Part shown: positions 32,801 to 39,671 of the stretch, in pieces | Numbering within the stretch: the stretch's first letter is position 1 | How the letters are laid out: every line of letters starts with the position of its first letter | NCBI GenBank assembly: GCA_037954235.1 | Contig: JBBMOA010000010.1 | Location: 24,526,529-24,590,528, forward strand | Source: Aulostomus chinensis | Taxonomy: Eukaryota > Chordata > Actinopteri > Syngnathiformes > Aulostomidae | Length of the DNA: 64,000 nt | Direction: 5' to 3' | Notes under the pieces: model-generated | The model's database searches: none | The model's input: only the letters and a program-made list of their open reading frames with translations | Told to the model about the DNA's origin: nothing | Position numbers and translations under genes: made by a program

Positions 32801-34312
32801 TATACACTTCTGCCCCTTAACTTGGAAGTTGTTTTTTTTCTTTTTTCTTTTTTTTGCTTTTACAGTGAACAACACCGGCTGGTCCATGACACACTGTTAA
32901 ATCTACCAGACCCTTTTATCAATCCCATAGAGGTCGCAACTCTGCTGTAGGCTACAAGAACACAGCAAGTTTGAGTCATTTAGCCTGTGTTACAGCTGCA
33001 GTTCTCACAGACTTTTTCCACAGTTTACTCATCCGTCAGGGCACAAACATCACACTGACGCAGCATTGAGAATAAGCCCCCACTAGCACCGTGCAGGGGG
33101 TAGGATGGAGGTTAGTGCAGAAATTATTCATAAACAGAAATAGCATTGTACAGTAGCTGTGTGTGAGGTGGCTATACTTCTGCCTTAGCGCAGACTTACA
33201 GTTTGCTGAAAGCGTGATGTGGATTTTTATTCCCACTCAGAATGCGGAAGGTCTGTTCTTGCACAACATACAAGCTTGAGAAGTACTGCAGGTGCACAAG
33301 CGGCCTAAACCACGATCTTCCTCTAAATCTAATTCTAATCTAAATCTTTTGTCTTAACCTAATCAGACCTTTATGTTGACACACCATAACATTCTTCTTT
33401 CTTTTTTTTTTTTATAGTTACCAGCAACAGTTCTGGAAGTCACTCCTGCCTGTTTTTGCACATGTCAACTGTTCTTGCTCCATATAGCACAAGCGGGAGA
33501 ATTTATTCCCTCGATCACCTATATTTATTGTTAACACTCATTGGGCATGAAAGGTGGTGAATGTTTTCCTTTAAAGCTGCACAATTTGTTGCCAGAAACT
33601 TAGAAAAAAAAATGTGACAATGAGATCCAGACCCACTGTTAACTACTTCCCCCTTACTAGCTGCTTGTGTTTGCAGAGAGCTGACCCAAATCCTTTACCT
33701 CTATAAAACACACATCCAATCAGTATGATTAAAAATAACTAAAAATGTCAATCGGCTTAGAGAAAATGACTTTAAACAGGGAGCAATGGTAAGAAAGTGC
33801 TGATTGATACTGACCTGCTAACTGTGCTGCTGTTTTAATTGCAGCTGCTGAGTACAACTTTCTCTACTTTGATTCCGGTCAGCTTATTTCTCGCTTCTCT
33901 TCCACACATTTAGTTGATTTCATCAGCTGACCATTCACGATCAATGCGCTGCTGCTGACTAATGGAGCAAGCCTGATTCTATACCTCCGTCGTTAAAGGT
34001 TGTAGAAACGGGGGCTTTGGTTTTTGGGTTAATTGCTGTATGTGAATAATGAGCCAAATAAATCAATATTTCAACTCAAGTGGTGGTAATGGTTTACTCT
34101 GCAACATTTGAACACACTGCACCAAACAGTTTTCAAACAAAGCAAAAGACTTACAGTGATTCTTTCATCCCTGTCATCAATGTTCACTCCATCTTTTTTC
34201 CATGATATGGTGGGCTCAGGATGTCCACGTGGAGGTTGACACTCCAGAACTGCTGGTTCTCCGGCTGCAACGATCACATCTGCAGGGTTCTGTCTGAAGT
34301 CATCACGGAGAA
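66..34312 (-). CDS. robo1: Roundabout homolog 1 (robo1), partial: 22 internal coding exons
   Basis: Robo1 is a single-pass neuronal receptor for Slit ligands that mediates axon repulsion and cell guidance at the plasma membrane. Coding segments in transcript order are 34155-34312, 29625-29745, 28481-28619, 28219-28346, 22531-22655, 22226-22397, 20360-20565, 18676-18757, 18403-18571, 18153-18319, 17954-18075, 16015-16246, 15023-15144, 12909-13080, 10806-11006, 7833-7859, 6373-6415, 4623-4777, 2365-2751, 1644-1760, 584-728 and 66-296. All have AG acceptors and GT donors, phases match at every junction, and no stop interrupts the join. The order Ig2-Ig5, three FN3 repeats, transmembrane helix, CC0, CC1, CC2 is that of the Robo family. 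Robo1 rather than Robo2 is supported by motifs such as PTDPNLIPSAPSKPEVTD, VPSFTFTPT, CIANYNNQ and NKINEMKTFNSPNLKDG. The start codon, signal peptide and Ig1 lie beyond 64000. CC3, the stop codon and the 3' UTR lie before position 1. About 1,140 residues are present; mammalian ROBO1 has roughly 1,650. Confidence 0.95.
297..583 (-). other. robo1: robo1 intron 21 of the window (287 nt)
   Basis: A short intron with a GTGGGG donor and a TTTTTGGCAG acceptor. Nothing else is seen. Confidence 0.8.
584..728 (-). CDS. robo1: robo1 window exon 21: CC2 proline motif
   Basis: 145 nt, phase 1 to phase 2. It encodes GSQGQKKGVRTPKLPKQS, then TMNWADLLPPPPANPPPS containing CC2 (LPPPP), the docking site for Ena/VASP EVH1 domains in Robo receptors, and RNAEDYSLSMEE. 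The acceptor is TTTGCAG and the donor AAAG|GTGGGG is weak by consensus. Confidence 0.95.
729..1643 (-). other. robo1: robo1 intron 20 of the window (0.9 kb)
   Basis: It has A-rich runs at 732-776, which form the pyrimidine tract of the exon 21 acceptor in the transcript, and a T-run at 1614-1625. Nothing else was recognised. Confidence 0.75.
1644..1760 (-). CDS. robo1: robo1 window exon 20: serine-rich spacer after CC1
   Basis: 117 nt, phase 1 to phase 1. It encodes DRYRGGDTPMPATIPYNHSH, then DSHTGGSYNSSDRGSSSTS. It aligns with the mammalian TIPYN/TGGSYNSSDRGSS spacer. The acceptor is CTTCAG and the donor is CTG|GTAAGA. It is frame-neutral if skipped. Confidence 0.94.
1761..2364 (-). other. 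robo1: robo1 intron 19 of the window (0.6 kb)
   Basis: No recognisable repeat or RNA gene is seen. Confidence 0.75.
2365..2751 (-). CDS. robo1: robo1 window exon 19: CC0 and CC1 signalling motifs
   Basis: 387 nt, phase 1 to phase 1; the longest coding exon in the window. It encodes ADCIANYNNQMDNKQTNLM, GVYGDVDLSNKINEMKTFN, SPNLKDGRFVGPGGQ, then CC0 (PTPYATTQLIQS), a glycine-rich stretch (GTGGSGGGLGVGGE), and CC1 (LQYNIMEQNKLNK). The CC0 and CC1 tyrosines are known Abl-type phosphorylation sites in Robo receptors. The glycine-rich stretch between CC0 and CC1 looks longer than in mammals as I recall them. The donor is AAGG|GTGAGT. Read-through would add a short tail (GECEEYPAAMVKEVN) and stop. 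Confidence 0.95.
2752..4622 (-). other. robo1: robo1 intron 18 of the window (1.9 kb)
   Basis: I see only short homopolymer runs and no repeat family or RNA gene in this intron. Confidence 0.75.
4623..4777 (-). CDS. robo1: robo1 window exon 18: inner juxtamembrane segment
   Basis: 155 nt, phase 2 to phase 1. It encodes RPGLLNIGESATQPWLADTW, then PNSCSNHNNCSINCCAAGNG with four cysteines, and NSDSNLTTYSRP. The PWLADTWP block and the CSIxCC cysteine cluster match mammalian ROBO1. The acceptor is TTGCAG and the donor is CCAG|GTACAT. Confidence 0.94.
4778..6372 (-). other. robo1: robo1 intron 17 of the window (1.6 kb)
   Basis: It contains CA-rich stretches at about 4964-4994 and 5818-5866. No gene or transposon was recognised. 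Confidence 0.75.
6373..6415 (-). CDS. robo1: robo1 window exon 17: 43-nt exon
   Basis: 43 nt, phase 1 to phase 2. It encodes VAYQRGGEGVSSAG plus the first two bases of an arginine codon, aligning with the mammalian sequence VTYQRGGEAVSSGGR. The acceptor is TTCCAG and the donor is AAG|GTAAGA. Skipping this exon alone would shift the frame, so it should be constitutive unless skipped with exon 18 (43+155=198 nt, frame-neutral). Confidence 0.94.
6416..7832 (-). other. robo1: robo1 intron 16 of the window (1.4 kb)
   Basis: Between the microexon and the 43-nt exon. It contains an imperfect AC tract (6611-6679), GU-rich in the transcript, that ends 195 nt before the exon 17 acceptor. Nothing else was recognised. 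Confidence 0.8.
6611..6679. repeat. Imperfect AC/GC-rich microsatellite
   Basis: Alternating purine-pyrimidine sequence of CA with CG interruptions. It is GU-rich in the robo1 transcript and lies 195-264 nt upstream of exon 17. Confidence 0.93.
7833..7859 (-). CDS. robo1: robo1 window exon 16: 27-nt microexon
   Basis: 27 nt, phase 1 to phase 1. With its neighbours' split codons it encodes VPSFTFTPT, the same residues that follow YAGIRK in mammalian ROBO1. The acceptor is a CAACAG preceded by TTTCTTTATCT, and the donor is ACAG|GTAAGA. It is far too short to be found by open-frame search; identification rests on the exact residue match, splice sites and phase. Skipping it would delete nine residues without a frameshift. 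Confidence 0.93.
9781..9846. repeat. AC microsatellite, 33 repeats
   Basis: A pure (AC)33 on the plus strand, which is (GU)33 in the robo1 transcript. It ends 35 bp before the SINE's left target-site duplication. Confidence 0.99.
9890..10137 (+). mobile_element. tRNA-derived SINE, about 248 bp
   Basis: The head resembles a tRNA gene: an A-box-like cggctaagagg at 9895-9905 and a B-box ggttcgatccc at 9938-9948. The body (tatccttgagcaagatactg, then gctcctgatggccctg) and the tail (gtcagctgggataggctcca, then ggataagcggtatagaaaat) are of the kind common in percomorph fish SINEs. Exact 9-bp direct repeats taagtagct flank it at 9881-9889 and 10138-10146. These look like target-site duplications and set the element's limits. 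It lies antisense to robo1. The family name cannot be fixed without a repeat library. Confidence 0.88.
10549..10593. repeat. GT microsatellite
   Basis: An uninterrupted 45-base GT run, (CA)n in the robo1 transcript, starting 213 nt after exon 15. Confidence 0.98.
10806..11006 (-). CDS. robo1: robo1 window exon 15: membrane-proximal stalk and transmembrane helix
   Basis: 201 nt, phase 1 to phase 1, so its length is an exact multiple of three. It encodes the stalk DTSGRITEAVNPQNPLSQQ, ISDVVKQPAF, and a hydrophobic helix [20 protein letters not shown] followed by the stop-transfer cluster RHRKKRNG and SSSYAGIRK. Wording of the helix is close to identical to recalled vertebrate ROBO1. The donor is AAGG|GTCAGT at 10800-10805, which departs from the GTAAGT/GTGAGT norm. 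Reading through it adds GQYTCATF and then a stop at 10780-10782. Confidence 0.95.
11007..12908 (-). other. robo1: robo1 intron 14 of the window (1.9 kb)
   Basis: Between FN3-3 and the transmembrane exon. It has a 20-base T-run at 11324-11343, a mixed C-run and A-run near 11726-11746 and an A/C-rich patch at 12458-12500. No gene was recognised. Confidence 0.75.
12909..13080 (-). CDS. robo1: robo1 window exon 14: second half of FN3-3
   Basis: 172 nt, phase 0 to phase 1. It encodes IWCLGNESRYHINRTVDGS with two N-glycosylation sequons (NES, NRT), then TFSVLIPSLAPGIRYSVEVA with the tyrosine corner, and ASTGAGPGVKSDVTYFQL. The acceptor is TGGCAG and the donor is TTG|GTGAGT. This is the last folded extracellular piece before the membrane-proximal stalk. 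Confidence 0.95.
13081..15022 (-). other. robo1: robo1 intron 13 of the window (1.9 kb)
   Basis: This interrupts FN3-3. It holds the GT microsatellite (14902-14939), an (TAA)n run at 14423-14439, a C-run near 13534-13541 and an A-run near 13626-13638. No transposon was recognised. Confidence 0.8.
14902..14939. repeat. GT microsatellite
   Basis: An uninterrupted 38-base GT run on the plus strand, so (CA)n in the robo1 transcript, 84-121 nt downstream of exon 13. Confidence 0.98.
15023..15144 (-). CDS. robo1: robo1 window exon 13: first half of FN3-3
   Basis: 122 nt, phase 1 to phase 0. It encodes APSAPPREVTVTESGDNG, then TAIVVSWQPPPEEEQNGV with the FN3 tryptophan, and VQEYK. An NGT sequon follows the acidic turn. 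The acceptor is CACCAG and the donor is AAG|GTAACA. A CA tract (transcript sense) starts 84 nt after the exon. Confidence 0.95.
15145..16014 (-). other. robo1: robo1 intron 12 of the window (0.9 kb)
   Basis: Between FN3-2 and FN3-3. Short A-rich runs occur near 15590-15600 and 15168-15177. Nothing else was recognised. Confidence 0.75.
16015..16246 (-). CDS. robo1: robo1 window exon 12: body of FN3-2
   Basis: 232 nt, phase 0 to phase 1. It encodes VEQQSQYIQGYKVMYRPSPE, GQQRSEWAVFEVRTPGED, STVVPQLRKGVTYEFKVRPF and FNEFQGTDSDVKIGKTQEE. YRPS and the VTYEFKVRPFFNEFQG block are strongly Robo-specific. The donor AAG|GTGGGG is G-rich and weak by consensus. The acceptor is CACTAG. Confidence 0.95.
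16247..17953 (-). other. robo1: robo1 intron 11 of the window (1.7 kb)
   Basis: Between exons 11 and 12 of FN3-2. It holds the compound GT/AT repeat (17763-17853), a T-run near 16808-16823 and an A-run near 17291. No gene or transposon was recognised. Confidence 0.8.
17763..17853. repeat. Compound microsatellite (GT)n(AT)n
   Basis: A GT run at 17763-17825 followed directly by an AT run to 17853. In the robo1 pre-mRNA it reads (AU)n then (CA)n, starting 101 nt after the last base of exon 11. Confidence 0.98.
17954..18075 (-). CDS. robo1: robo1 window exon 11: linker and first strands of FN3-2
   Basis: 122 nt, phase 1 to phase 0. It encodes DIPPTSQGVDHRQIQREL, GEVVIHLHNPTILSSSSVR and VQWT. 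The donor ACG|GTTAGT is non-consensus at +3 and +4. A compound (AT)n(CA)n tract starts 101 nt downstream in the transcript. Confidence 0.93.
18153..18319 (-). CDS. robo1: robo1 window exon 10: second half of FN3-1
   Basis: 167 nt, phase 2 to phase 1. It encodes SHASGSSWQTLAEHVKTES, then FVLKGLKPSAVYLFLVRAAN with the FN3 tyrosine corner, and AYGLSDPSPITDAVKTQ. The acceptor is CCTCAG and the donor is CAAG|GTGAGA. Introns on either side are only 83 and 77 nt. Confidence 0.94.
18403..18571 (-). CDS. robo1: robo1 window exon 9: Ig5-FN3 linker and first half of FN3-1
   Basis: 169 nt, phase 1 to phase 2. It encodes the linker EFGIPVQPNRPTDPNLIPSA, then PSKPEVTDVTRTSVTISWKP with the conserved FN3 tryptophan, and NLNAGATPTSYIIEAF. 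The linker is one of the best discriminators for Robo1 over Robo2. The donor is AG|GTAATC. Confidence 0.95.
18676..18757 (-). CDS. robo1: robo1 window exon 8: end of Ig5
   Basis: 82 nt, phase 0 to phase 1, too short to stand out as an open frame. It encodes LGDSGTYTCIASTPSGEAS with the second Ig5 cysteine, then WKAHLEVQ. The acceptor is TTTAG and the donor is CAAG|GTAAGC. It is followed after 104 nt by the exon that begins FN3 repeat 1. Confidence 0.94.
18758..20359 (-). other. robo1: robo1 intron 7 of the window (1.6 kb)
   Basis: This interrupts Ig5. It has a C-run at about 18841-18851 and a short CA-rich stretch near 19960-19990. Nothing else was recognised. Confidence 0.75.
20360..20565 (-). 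CDS. robo1: robo1 window exon 7: first part of Ig5
   Basis: 206 nt, phase 1 to phase 0. It encodes SDRPPPVVRQGPTNQTVAVD with an N-linked glycosylation sequon (NQT), GTVVLNCVASGNPTPTILWR with the first Ig5 cysteine, and KDGVLVSTHDSRVKQLDTG followed by ALQIRYAK. The WRKDGVLVST wording separates Robo1 from Robo2. The acceptor is CTGCAG and the donor is AAG|GTAAGA. Confidence 0.95.
20566..22225 (-). other. robo1: robo1 intron 6 of the window (1.7 kb)
   Basis: Between Ig4 and Ig5. A purine-rich stretch (gagag/gaaag type) lies at 21118-21180 and another at 21625-21675. No RNA gene or transposon was recognised. Confidence 0.75.
22226..22397 (-). CDS. robo1: robo1 window exon 6: second half of Ig4
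   Basis: 172 nt, phase 0 to phase 1. It encodes NLLFSYQPPQPSSRFSVSQT, then GDLTITDAERSDVGYYSCQA with the second Ig4 cysteine, and LNIAGSVITKALLEVTD. The donor is G|GTGAGC. Wording differs from mammalian Robo1 at only a few sites that I can recall. Ig4 is implicated in Robo dimerisation in structural studies of the family. Confidence 0.94.
22531..22655 (-). CDS. robo1: robo1 window exon 5: first half of Ig4
   Basis: 125 nt, phase 1 to phase 0. It encodes PPAFVVRPRNQVVGVGRT, then VTFQCEATGNPQPAIFWQ with the first Ig4 cysteine, and REGSQ. The acceptor is CTCCAG and the donor is CAG|GTAACG at 22525-22530. The next exon follows after only 133 nt. Confidence 0.95.
22656..28218 (-). other. robo1: robo1 intron 4 of the window (5.6 kb)
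   Basis: The longest fully contained intron, between Ig3 and Ig4. It holds the 26-bp triplicate (28095-28172), a G-run at 26984-26993 and AT-rich stretches near 25210-25240 and 25800. The 160-codon minus-strand open frame at 23555-24037 has no recognisable domain. No transposon was recognised. Confidence 0.8.
28095..28172. repeat. 26-bp minisatellite, three tandem copies
   Basis: Three head-to-tail copies at 28095-28120, 28121-28146 and 28147-28172. Copies 1 and 2 differ at one base, and copy 3 differs at a few. The unit begins gaaattcatttagaat. It lies in the robo1 intron, 46-124 nt after the exon 4 donor in transcript orientation. Confidence 0.95.
28219..28346 (-). CDS. robo1: robo1 window exon 4: second half of Ig3
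   Basis: 128 nt, phase 2 to phase 1. It encodes YEIREDHTLKIRRLTSADVG, then SYTCVAENMVGKAEASATL with the second Ig3 cysteine. No line of this exon forms a long open frame by itself, so it was found from the phase of its neighbours. The donor is G|GTAAGAC at 28212-28218. A triplicated 26-bp repeat begins 46 nt past the donor. Confidence 0.95.
28347..28480 (-). other. robo1: robo1 intron 3 of the window (134 nt)
   Basis: A short intron within Ig3 with a GTGTGA donor and an ATCAAG acceptor. Nothing else is seen in it. Confidence 0.85.
28481..28619 (-). CDS. robo1: robo1 window exon 3: first half of Ig3
   Basis: 139 nt, phase 1 to phase 2. It encodes ERPSFVRRPGSQVVLVDQ, the first Ig3 cysteine in VEFRCEARGDPVPTVRWR, and KDDGDLPKG. 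The acceptor is TACACAG and the donor is AG|GTGTGA. The donor reads straight on to further codons, but the splice is clear because the following exon resumes with R-Y-E-I-R. The ARGDPVPTVRWRKDDG stretch matches Robo1 better than the Robo2 equivalent. Confidence 0.94.
28620..29624 (-). other. robo1: robo1 intron 2 of the window (1.0 kb)
   Basis: This separates Ig2 from Ig3. Two direct copies of ttagaggt lie near 29356-29371. I see no other notable structure, RNA gene or transposon. Confidence 0.75.
29625..29745 (-). CDS. robo1: robo1 window exon 2: second half of Ig2
   Basis: 121 nt, phase 0 to phase 1. The first residues IRGGKLMIT continue the Ig2 fold. DAGKYVCVGTNMVGERESE supplies the second Ig2 cysteine with its conserved tyrosine-corner motif, and AELTVL ends the domain. 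The acceptor is GCCTCAG and the donor is G|GTAAAT at 29619-29624. Wording is nearly identical to the recalled mammalian protein. Confidence 0.95.
29811..29862. repeat. (GA)n tract
   Basis: A nearly pure GA run with CA and CG interruptions. In the robo1 transcript it is (CU)n and ends 66 nt before the exon 2 acceptor. Confidence 0.95.
32296..32407 (+). repeat. Probable fish interspersed-repeat fragment
   Basis: The sequence ctgcatttatccagcgtttt followed by cactgatggtggaagctgcc and then aggagcaattcgaggttcag resembles a widespread teleost repeat tail that usually continues into 'cttgcccaaggacac'. Recognised from memory, not by a library search; the family is uncertain. Confidence 0.5.
34155..34312 (-). 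CDS. robo1: robo1 window exon 1: first half of Ig2
   Basis: 158 nt, entering in phase 1 (split codon G|TT) and leaving in phase 0 before a GTAAGT donor at 34149-34154. It encodes LRDDFRQNP, the strand with the first Ig2 cysteine (ECQPPRGHPEPTISWKKDG) and DDRDERIT. Ig1 and Ig2 form the Slit-binding part of Robo receptors, so this exon belongs to the ligand-binding face. The PPRGHPEPT segment is a hallmark of vertebrate Robo Ig2. The upstream neighbour, the Ig1 exon, was not found within 29.7 kb. Confidence 0.95.
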
Positions 34313-36692
34313 CTGAAGCAAGACACGAAGAGGAAAAGAAACCCGTTACAGATTGTCAGTATATATTTCTTGAGGAGACACATGACTGCAAGGTTTTTAT
34401 TACAGTATAATGTTGTTTTAAAGCTGCATAGAGCTGGTAAAACAGAAATCACTGTGTTTTGACATGCATAATCTGCACAGAATTTAAAAAAAAAACTTTC
34501 CGTGAAAAACAGTCATAATTTCTCAGTACTACATATCCTAAATAAAAGCAGGTCATTATGGCCGTCAACTGCTGCACAATCTTCCTGTCAGTGAGCTTTA
34601 TAACAGCGATGAAGGACACATCAGCGCTCATCATCATCTCAATCAACTACGGCATTCTTTTCAGTTAGCTGACCCAAACAGATGCATGTATCCATGCACG
34701 TACACTCACTCCAGCACACTGATCACCGCTTCGTCTCATACGCCTCAAAACTCTCAACGCGGATGAAAATTAGATCCAAACTGCCGTGGATGCTTTGCTG
34801 AGATCTGCTAGGATTGATTTTCCCTGACGGAAGTGTTGTAACTAAAGACGTTCAAGGCACAAATGTGTTATTGGACATAACGGTTTATAGAAATGAACAT
34901 CTTATTTCATTTTGGAAATGCTGCATCAAAATTTTAAAAACGTGCCTCACCTAAAAGCGTTAGTATTTGCCTGCCTTCCTAATCACATCAATACCGTCAC
35001 CAACTTGTAACAAACAGATCGATGCATATCTATTTTCTGAAGGCAGTGTAATACTGGATCTCTGGATGTCTCTGGGGTTAAAAATAAACTGGAGGTTTAT
35101 AGAAGGGGGGAAAAAAAAGAAAAGTAATAATGAAAAAGCAACAAGCAGACAGTTTGCCAGTAATCATTTTCCCAGCTCTGCTACATAAAAACATATGAAA
35201 ACAGTGCTTGTAAATTTCAGGCTATATAATTCAGGCCACACACAGAGTCCACGAGGTCAGTTTGTGGATTTGCACAGTTATCCTTTTGTATGCATGGAAA
35301 AGTTACGTGAATGTACGATGGTGAAGTTATTTTGTCTGTGTTTTGGGGGATAAATGGAGCATTCACCTTCTATTGTCTCACGCTCCTGAGCTGGCTCTAA
35401 AGTCACCTCAGTCCCAGATCAAAGTCAACCTCACCCCAGGACCCCTCACCTACTGACAGCCAACAAATTCCTCACTAAACCCTTTAAGAACTTAATTGCT
35501 GAGCCCAGATACTGCTCTGGGACCAGCAGGAGGAACCAGGATTTGAGGAAGATGGGTGGCTTCTCCAGTAATGCGCTCTATAACCACACTTCTCTACTGG
35601 GAGCTGAAACACTAGCTTAAATTCTTTGATGTGTAATAATAACAGAAACTTTTTTTATCGTTTTATATTTGCGGTGAGCAGGCAGGATGCAGAAATGTGT
35701 ATTATGGTGACCACGGATGAATAACTGTTATAAGTGACCCCCCCACCCCTCAAAAAAGTCCTACTGCACCCAGTCTGATCCAACTTAAACTCGGCAGCGC
35801 AGCTGTGTGGTTAGTGAGGTAATTGGTGTAGTTAAAAGCAGATGCAGTCATCCAAGAATGTAGATGTAAACACCAAACATCCGATCCATTAGAGCAGCGG
35901 CTCTACTGGAAAAAAAATCTGTATCTGCAAGGTCAACCTGTTGTCAAGGGCGTTACTATAAAAATGAGGCTCGAGTATCACAGTCAAACATTTGAGACGC
36001 TGTCGTCATCCTCGGCATCAACAGCTGGTGAGAGATGATTTGAGATACATACTTGAACGAAAAAGAAATACAGAGCATTTGGGGAAGTCTCAATCTGACG
36101 CTGGCCTCACTGAAACACTTTAAGCTAACATGCACATGCATCTGGAAAATAAAGAGGAACGTTTGTGGAGGAAATGAGGGGGGGGGGGAGAGGATGCTGT
36201 ATCGACTCGTTGGAAGCTCCAGGGAGAACTGGCATCATCCAGTGTTTACACCAACAGCGCTGTGACCTCCACCCCTCCTGAACAGCATGCACTCCCCCCA
36301 CCTTGCTGCCCTCTCCTCCTCCAAACCAACACCTCTTTGTTATAAACACAGCTGAGTGCAGCGCAGCAGACAGCCCCGAACATCTGCGTAGTTGAAAACA
36401 AAAATCCTCTGGGATGGAGGTAGAGTGAGCAAGAGGAGACAGAGGCAGCCAGACAGTCTGTTCGACCAACAGACGGACCCAGATCTGGATAGGGTACAAA
36501 GCCCCGGCTCTTCTGCCAAAAGCTCGGTCAAATCCGGAGCTGTGGTGGAATCGGTTGCCTCTGGCACCAATGGTTTGAATAAGGCATCCATAGTCCCCAT
36601 CTTCCTCTACGTACCAGGTCCTGCCTGCCCCTGTCTTTAACAGTTCCTGTTCTAGGACCAAAAAGTAAAATCGGATAGAAAGGCTTCCACAC

Positions 36693-36761
36693 TGTGTGTG
36701 TGTGTGTGTGTGTGTGTGCGTGCACGCGCGTGTGTGTGCGTATGCGCGTGTGTGTGTGTGT
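36693..36761. repeat. Imperfect GT/GC microsatellite
   Basis: An alternating GT run with CG and CA interruptions. It causes a spurious 224-codon minus-strand open frame. Confidence 0.95.
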
Positions 36762-36878
36762 TGTGGTCTGTGTTTGGGATAATGAGCCTTCTCTACCATC
36801 CTGTCTCTCTAGTGAGCCTGCAGCTGTCCCCTAACAGATAATATTTCCTGCACTATTAGCAGGGAGGCAAAACCCAGC

Positions 36879-36914
36879 GTGTGTGTGTGTGTGCGTGTGT
36901 GTGTGTGTGTGTGT
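36879..36914. repeat. GT microsatellite
   Basis: A 36-base GT run with one GC interruption. Confidence 0.95.
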
Positions 36915-38131
36915 TGCGTGGCTTGTGTCTTACTACGTGAGTCCTGGATTTATCCATATATGCTGACATTGATTATCATGACCCTCAGAATTATCAATGC
37001 TACAGATACATATATTCTCTTTTTTTAATTTACTCTGAAAACCAAACACATCTTATCCCACCTGGCTGCCATGTTGTCCAACAGCTGACTATGAATAAAA
37101 CAATCACATCTATCAAAGCAGTGATTCCCTCTGCAGTAGTAAATATGTAAAGTCCTGGCGCATCAAGACAGCTTGATATCATGAATCATTCCTCAGGTCC
37201 ACAGTAGCAAATTGGAGCTGTGCTGAGGCTAACGCAATTAGCTGCCATCATTTCTTCATTTAAACCGACTTCTTTAAAGGTCACCTGAGACAGCTGCTCT
37301 GAAAACTACCGGGTTCGTCTCCCGCACCGACTACATACACTGTCCACCCACACACACACACACACTTTTCCAGAGGAAATTAAAACCAGATGTTTAAATG
37401 TCAAATTAAAATGAGATTCCCGTGCTGACCCTCCAACATTAATGAAAATGAAGACTTAATGCCACACACAAGTCTGGGTGGGAAGATCAGATGAGCTTTG
37501 TTCTGAGGAAATTAAACCAAGTACAGCGAGCTTCCCCACAAATCTTTGCAAGGATACAAAAACAGGCCCACTAGGGAATTCAAGATTTATCAAAAGGCAC
37601 TGGGAGTCAATCCCACAGAGACACAGAACACAGCATGGGTCTCGCCTTTGGCTTTGGCTTTTTTCCTTGAAATAGACTGGACACAGTTTGCCCTAGGGAG
37701 TGAAAAGGAAGCAGGATGAAAGATAGTAGCAAATAAAGGGACCATACACGAGTGAGCCTAGAGAGCGGTAGGTACAAGGGAAAAAAAAACATTTTCCATA
37801 TTGTGGATGAATTTCGGACCTTCCTCCTTTATGTCTTTCCCGAAGGAAGTTCTGTTTCTTCTAAACTGAACAAATTTGATTCACAAGCTCCCATAATGTT
37901 ATGCTATTGCTGCACATCATCAAAAATCACCTGAGGATACGAGGCAGGGATGAATGGACCCTGCACCAAAAATTGAGGAAACATAAAATGTCCAAGTAGC
38001 CCCAGATGTTTTTGTTACATGTGTCTGTTAAAGGGCTTGACAGCAGTAGAATTTATGTTTCTTAACCATTACATCTCTCATATTATGGCCTTCTGTATGA
38101 TGTAGTAACAAGATGTTATTAATGTAACTGC

Positions 38132-38136
<5 letters not shown>

Positions 38137-38211
<75 letters not shown>
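38137..38211. repeat. TA microsatellite, about 37 repeats
   Basis: A pure 75-base alternating TA run in the long upstream intron. It is likely polymorphic and prone to cruciform structure. Confidence 0.99.
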
Positions 38212-38214
<3 letters not shown>

Positions 38215-39671
38215 TCAATCACAAACTGGGCAAATGACCGAGTATTAAAATTAGTTTTGAACTACATGAACTGCCCTCCAGTCAATGTCTACTTACAACA
38301 TAATTCCTCTTCCCCTTCGTGACTGTTGTTTATGCCATAAGCAAGAATCCGTCTTATTCACAGTGCAGCTATGTTGTATGCTAAGCCTCCCGTCCTCCTC
38401 ACCTTGCTTCCGGCTCTCTCCTCTGGGACAAACTCCTCTCTCTCCATCCCCGTATCACCTGCCTTGTTTCTTAAATACTCTCTACCCTGTCAACATTTGA
38501 CCCCCTTATCTTACCTCTCACAGATTACATTAAAGAAAAGCTGAGAGCAGTGTTGTGTAAACCCATGCTTCTCTATTGCAAAGGCTGCTGCAGGTGGATC
38601 ACTTGCCAGTGGCATGAGTACAGTGTGTTTGCAGAACATAAATCTATAATTCTGCTTGTGGGTGTGAAGATATAACCTATTGTACTCTGGAGATAACTGC
38701 TTTCCTCCTTTTCCCTCCTCCTGCTCATTCCCTTGTTTCCTCTTGACCCCACCACCAAGGAGACGAGATTGGACACGGCAGAGCCCCCCCATGTTCTCAA
38801 TCCGAGTCTCGTTCTTTGGCTCTGAGCTCATGCCCTCCTACCAACCCTGCTGACACTCTATCCTGTACTGCAGCATGCAAGCTGCACCAATCTTGACGAC
38901 AATACTACCTTGGCGAGATGATCATAGATATAAACTTAACAGCAAGGAACATAAATGCAGAGATAAAATGAAGTAGGGGAGTTGTAAATTATGAAGGACA
39001 TTACAATAAAGCCATCAGACTTCTCCTAGTTCAAATTGGATTTAAAGAATTTCATGTTTTTTCTAAACAGCGTAGTATGAATAAATCATTTATTAAAGAA
39101 TAGCAGCTCTCTGGACAAGCATGGCAATCAATGAGAGGTCACATCTGTAGAGCTGCATTAGTTAAAACAGCAAGACATGTTGTGCCCCCCCATATGTCAA
39201 CATAGGAAAGACAGACTATCACACAACTGGCCTCCAGAGGTTGCACCTGCACACTCAATGTCATGAGGTCATCATAAAGATGTGATGTCACATCACAGAT
39301 CAGTGGCGAGAAACCCTGATAAATTGAGAACAATAAACTAACTCAGGAGGTTTACATGCACGGTTGAAATTAAGATTATTGTTAACAGAAGTATGTTCAA
39401 ATCTGGAACAGTAGGTGGCACCATGTCCCATTACAGCTGGTCGAAATCTGTGTCCATGTTGACTGGCGGACGTAAATTAAAAGCCTATTAAACCTCTCCA
39501 TTCAGAAATACGCTGTTTTTAGCCGGAGCACTCATCCCGACAACGCAACCCATGATGGCGCGCTGATCGGGTTAAATACTGCAGAGTGGGACCTATAGAA
39601 CCTGAGCACAACCCCTAATAAATTGATCCCCAACCTCAACACTGGGTAGGTTGGTCTGGCTTAAAAAAACA

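Larger units (their letters stand above)
29746..34154 (-). other. robo1: robo1 intron 1 of the window (4.4 kb)
   Basis: This interrupts Ig2. It contains a (GA)n tract at 29811-29862, which is (CU)n in the transcript and lies 66-117 nt before the exon 2 acceptor. It also has a likely fish repeat fragment at 32296-32407 and a short C-run near 31302. Open frames here, including a 153-codon one at 31157-31618, match nothing I recognise. The rest looks like ordinary intronic sequence. Confidence 0.8.

Noticed and set aside
36125..36799. 224-codon minus-strand open frame, the longest in the window
   Set aside because: Its upstream part is translation of the GT/CA microsatellite (His-Thr repeats), there is no recognisable domain, and it lies inside the robo1 intron with no splice or codon evidence.
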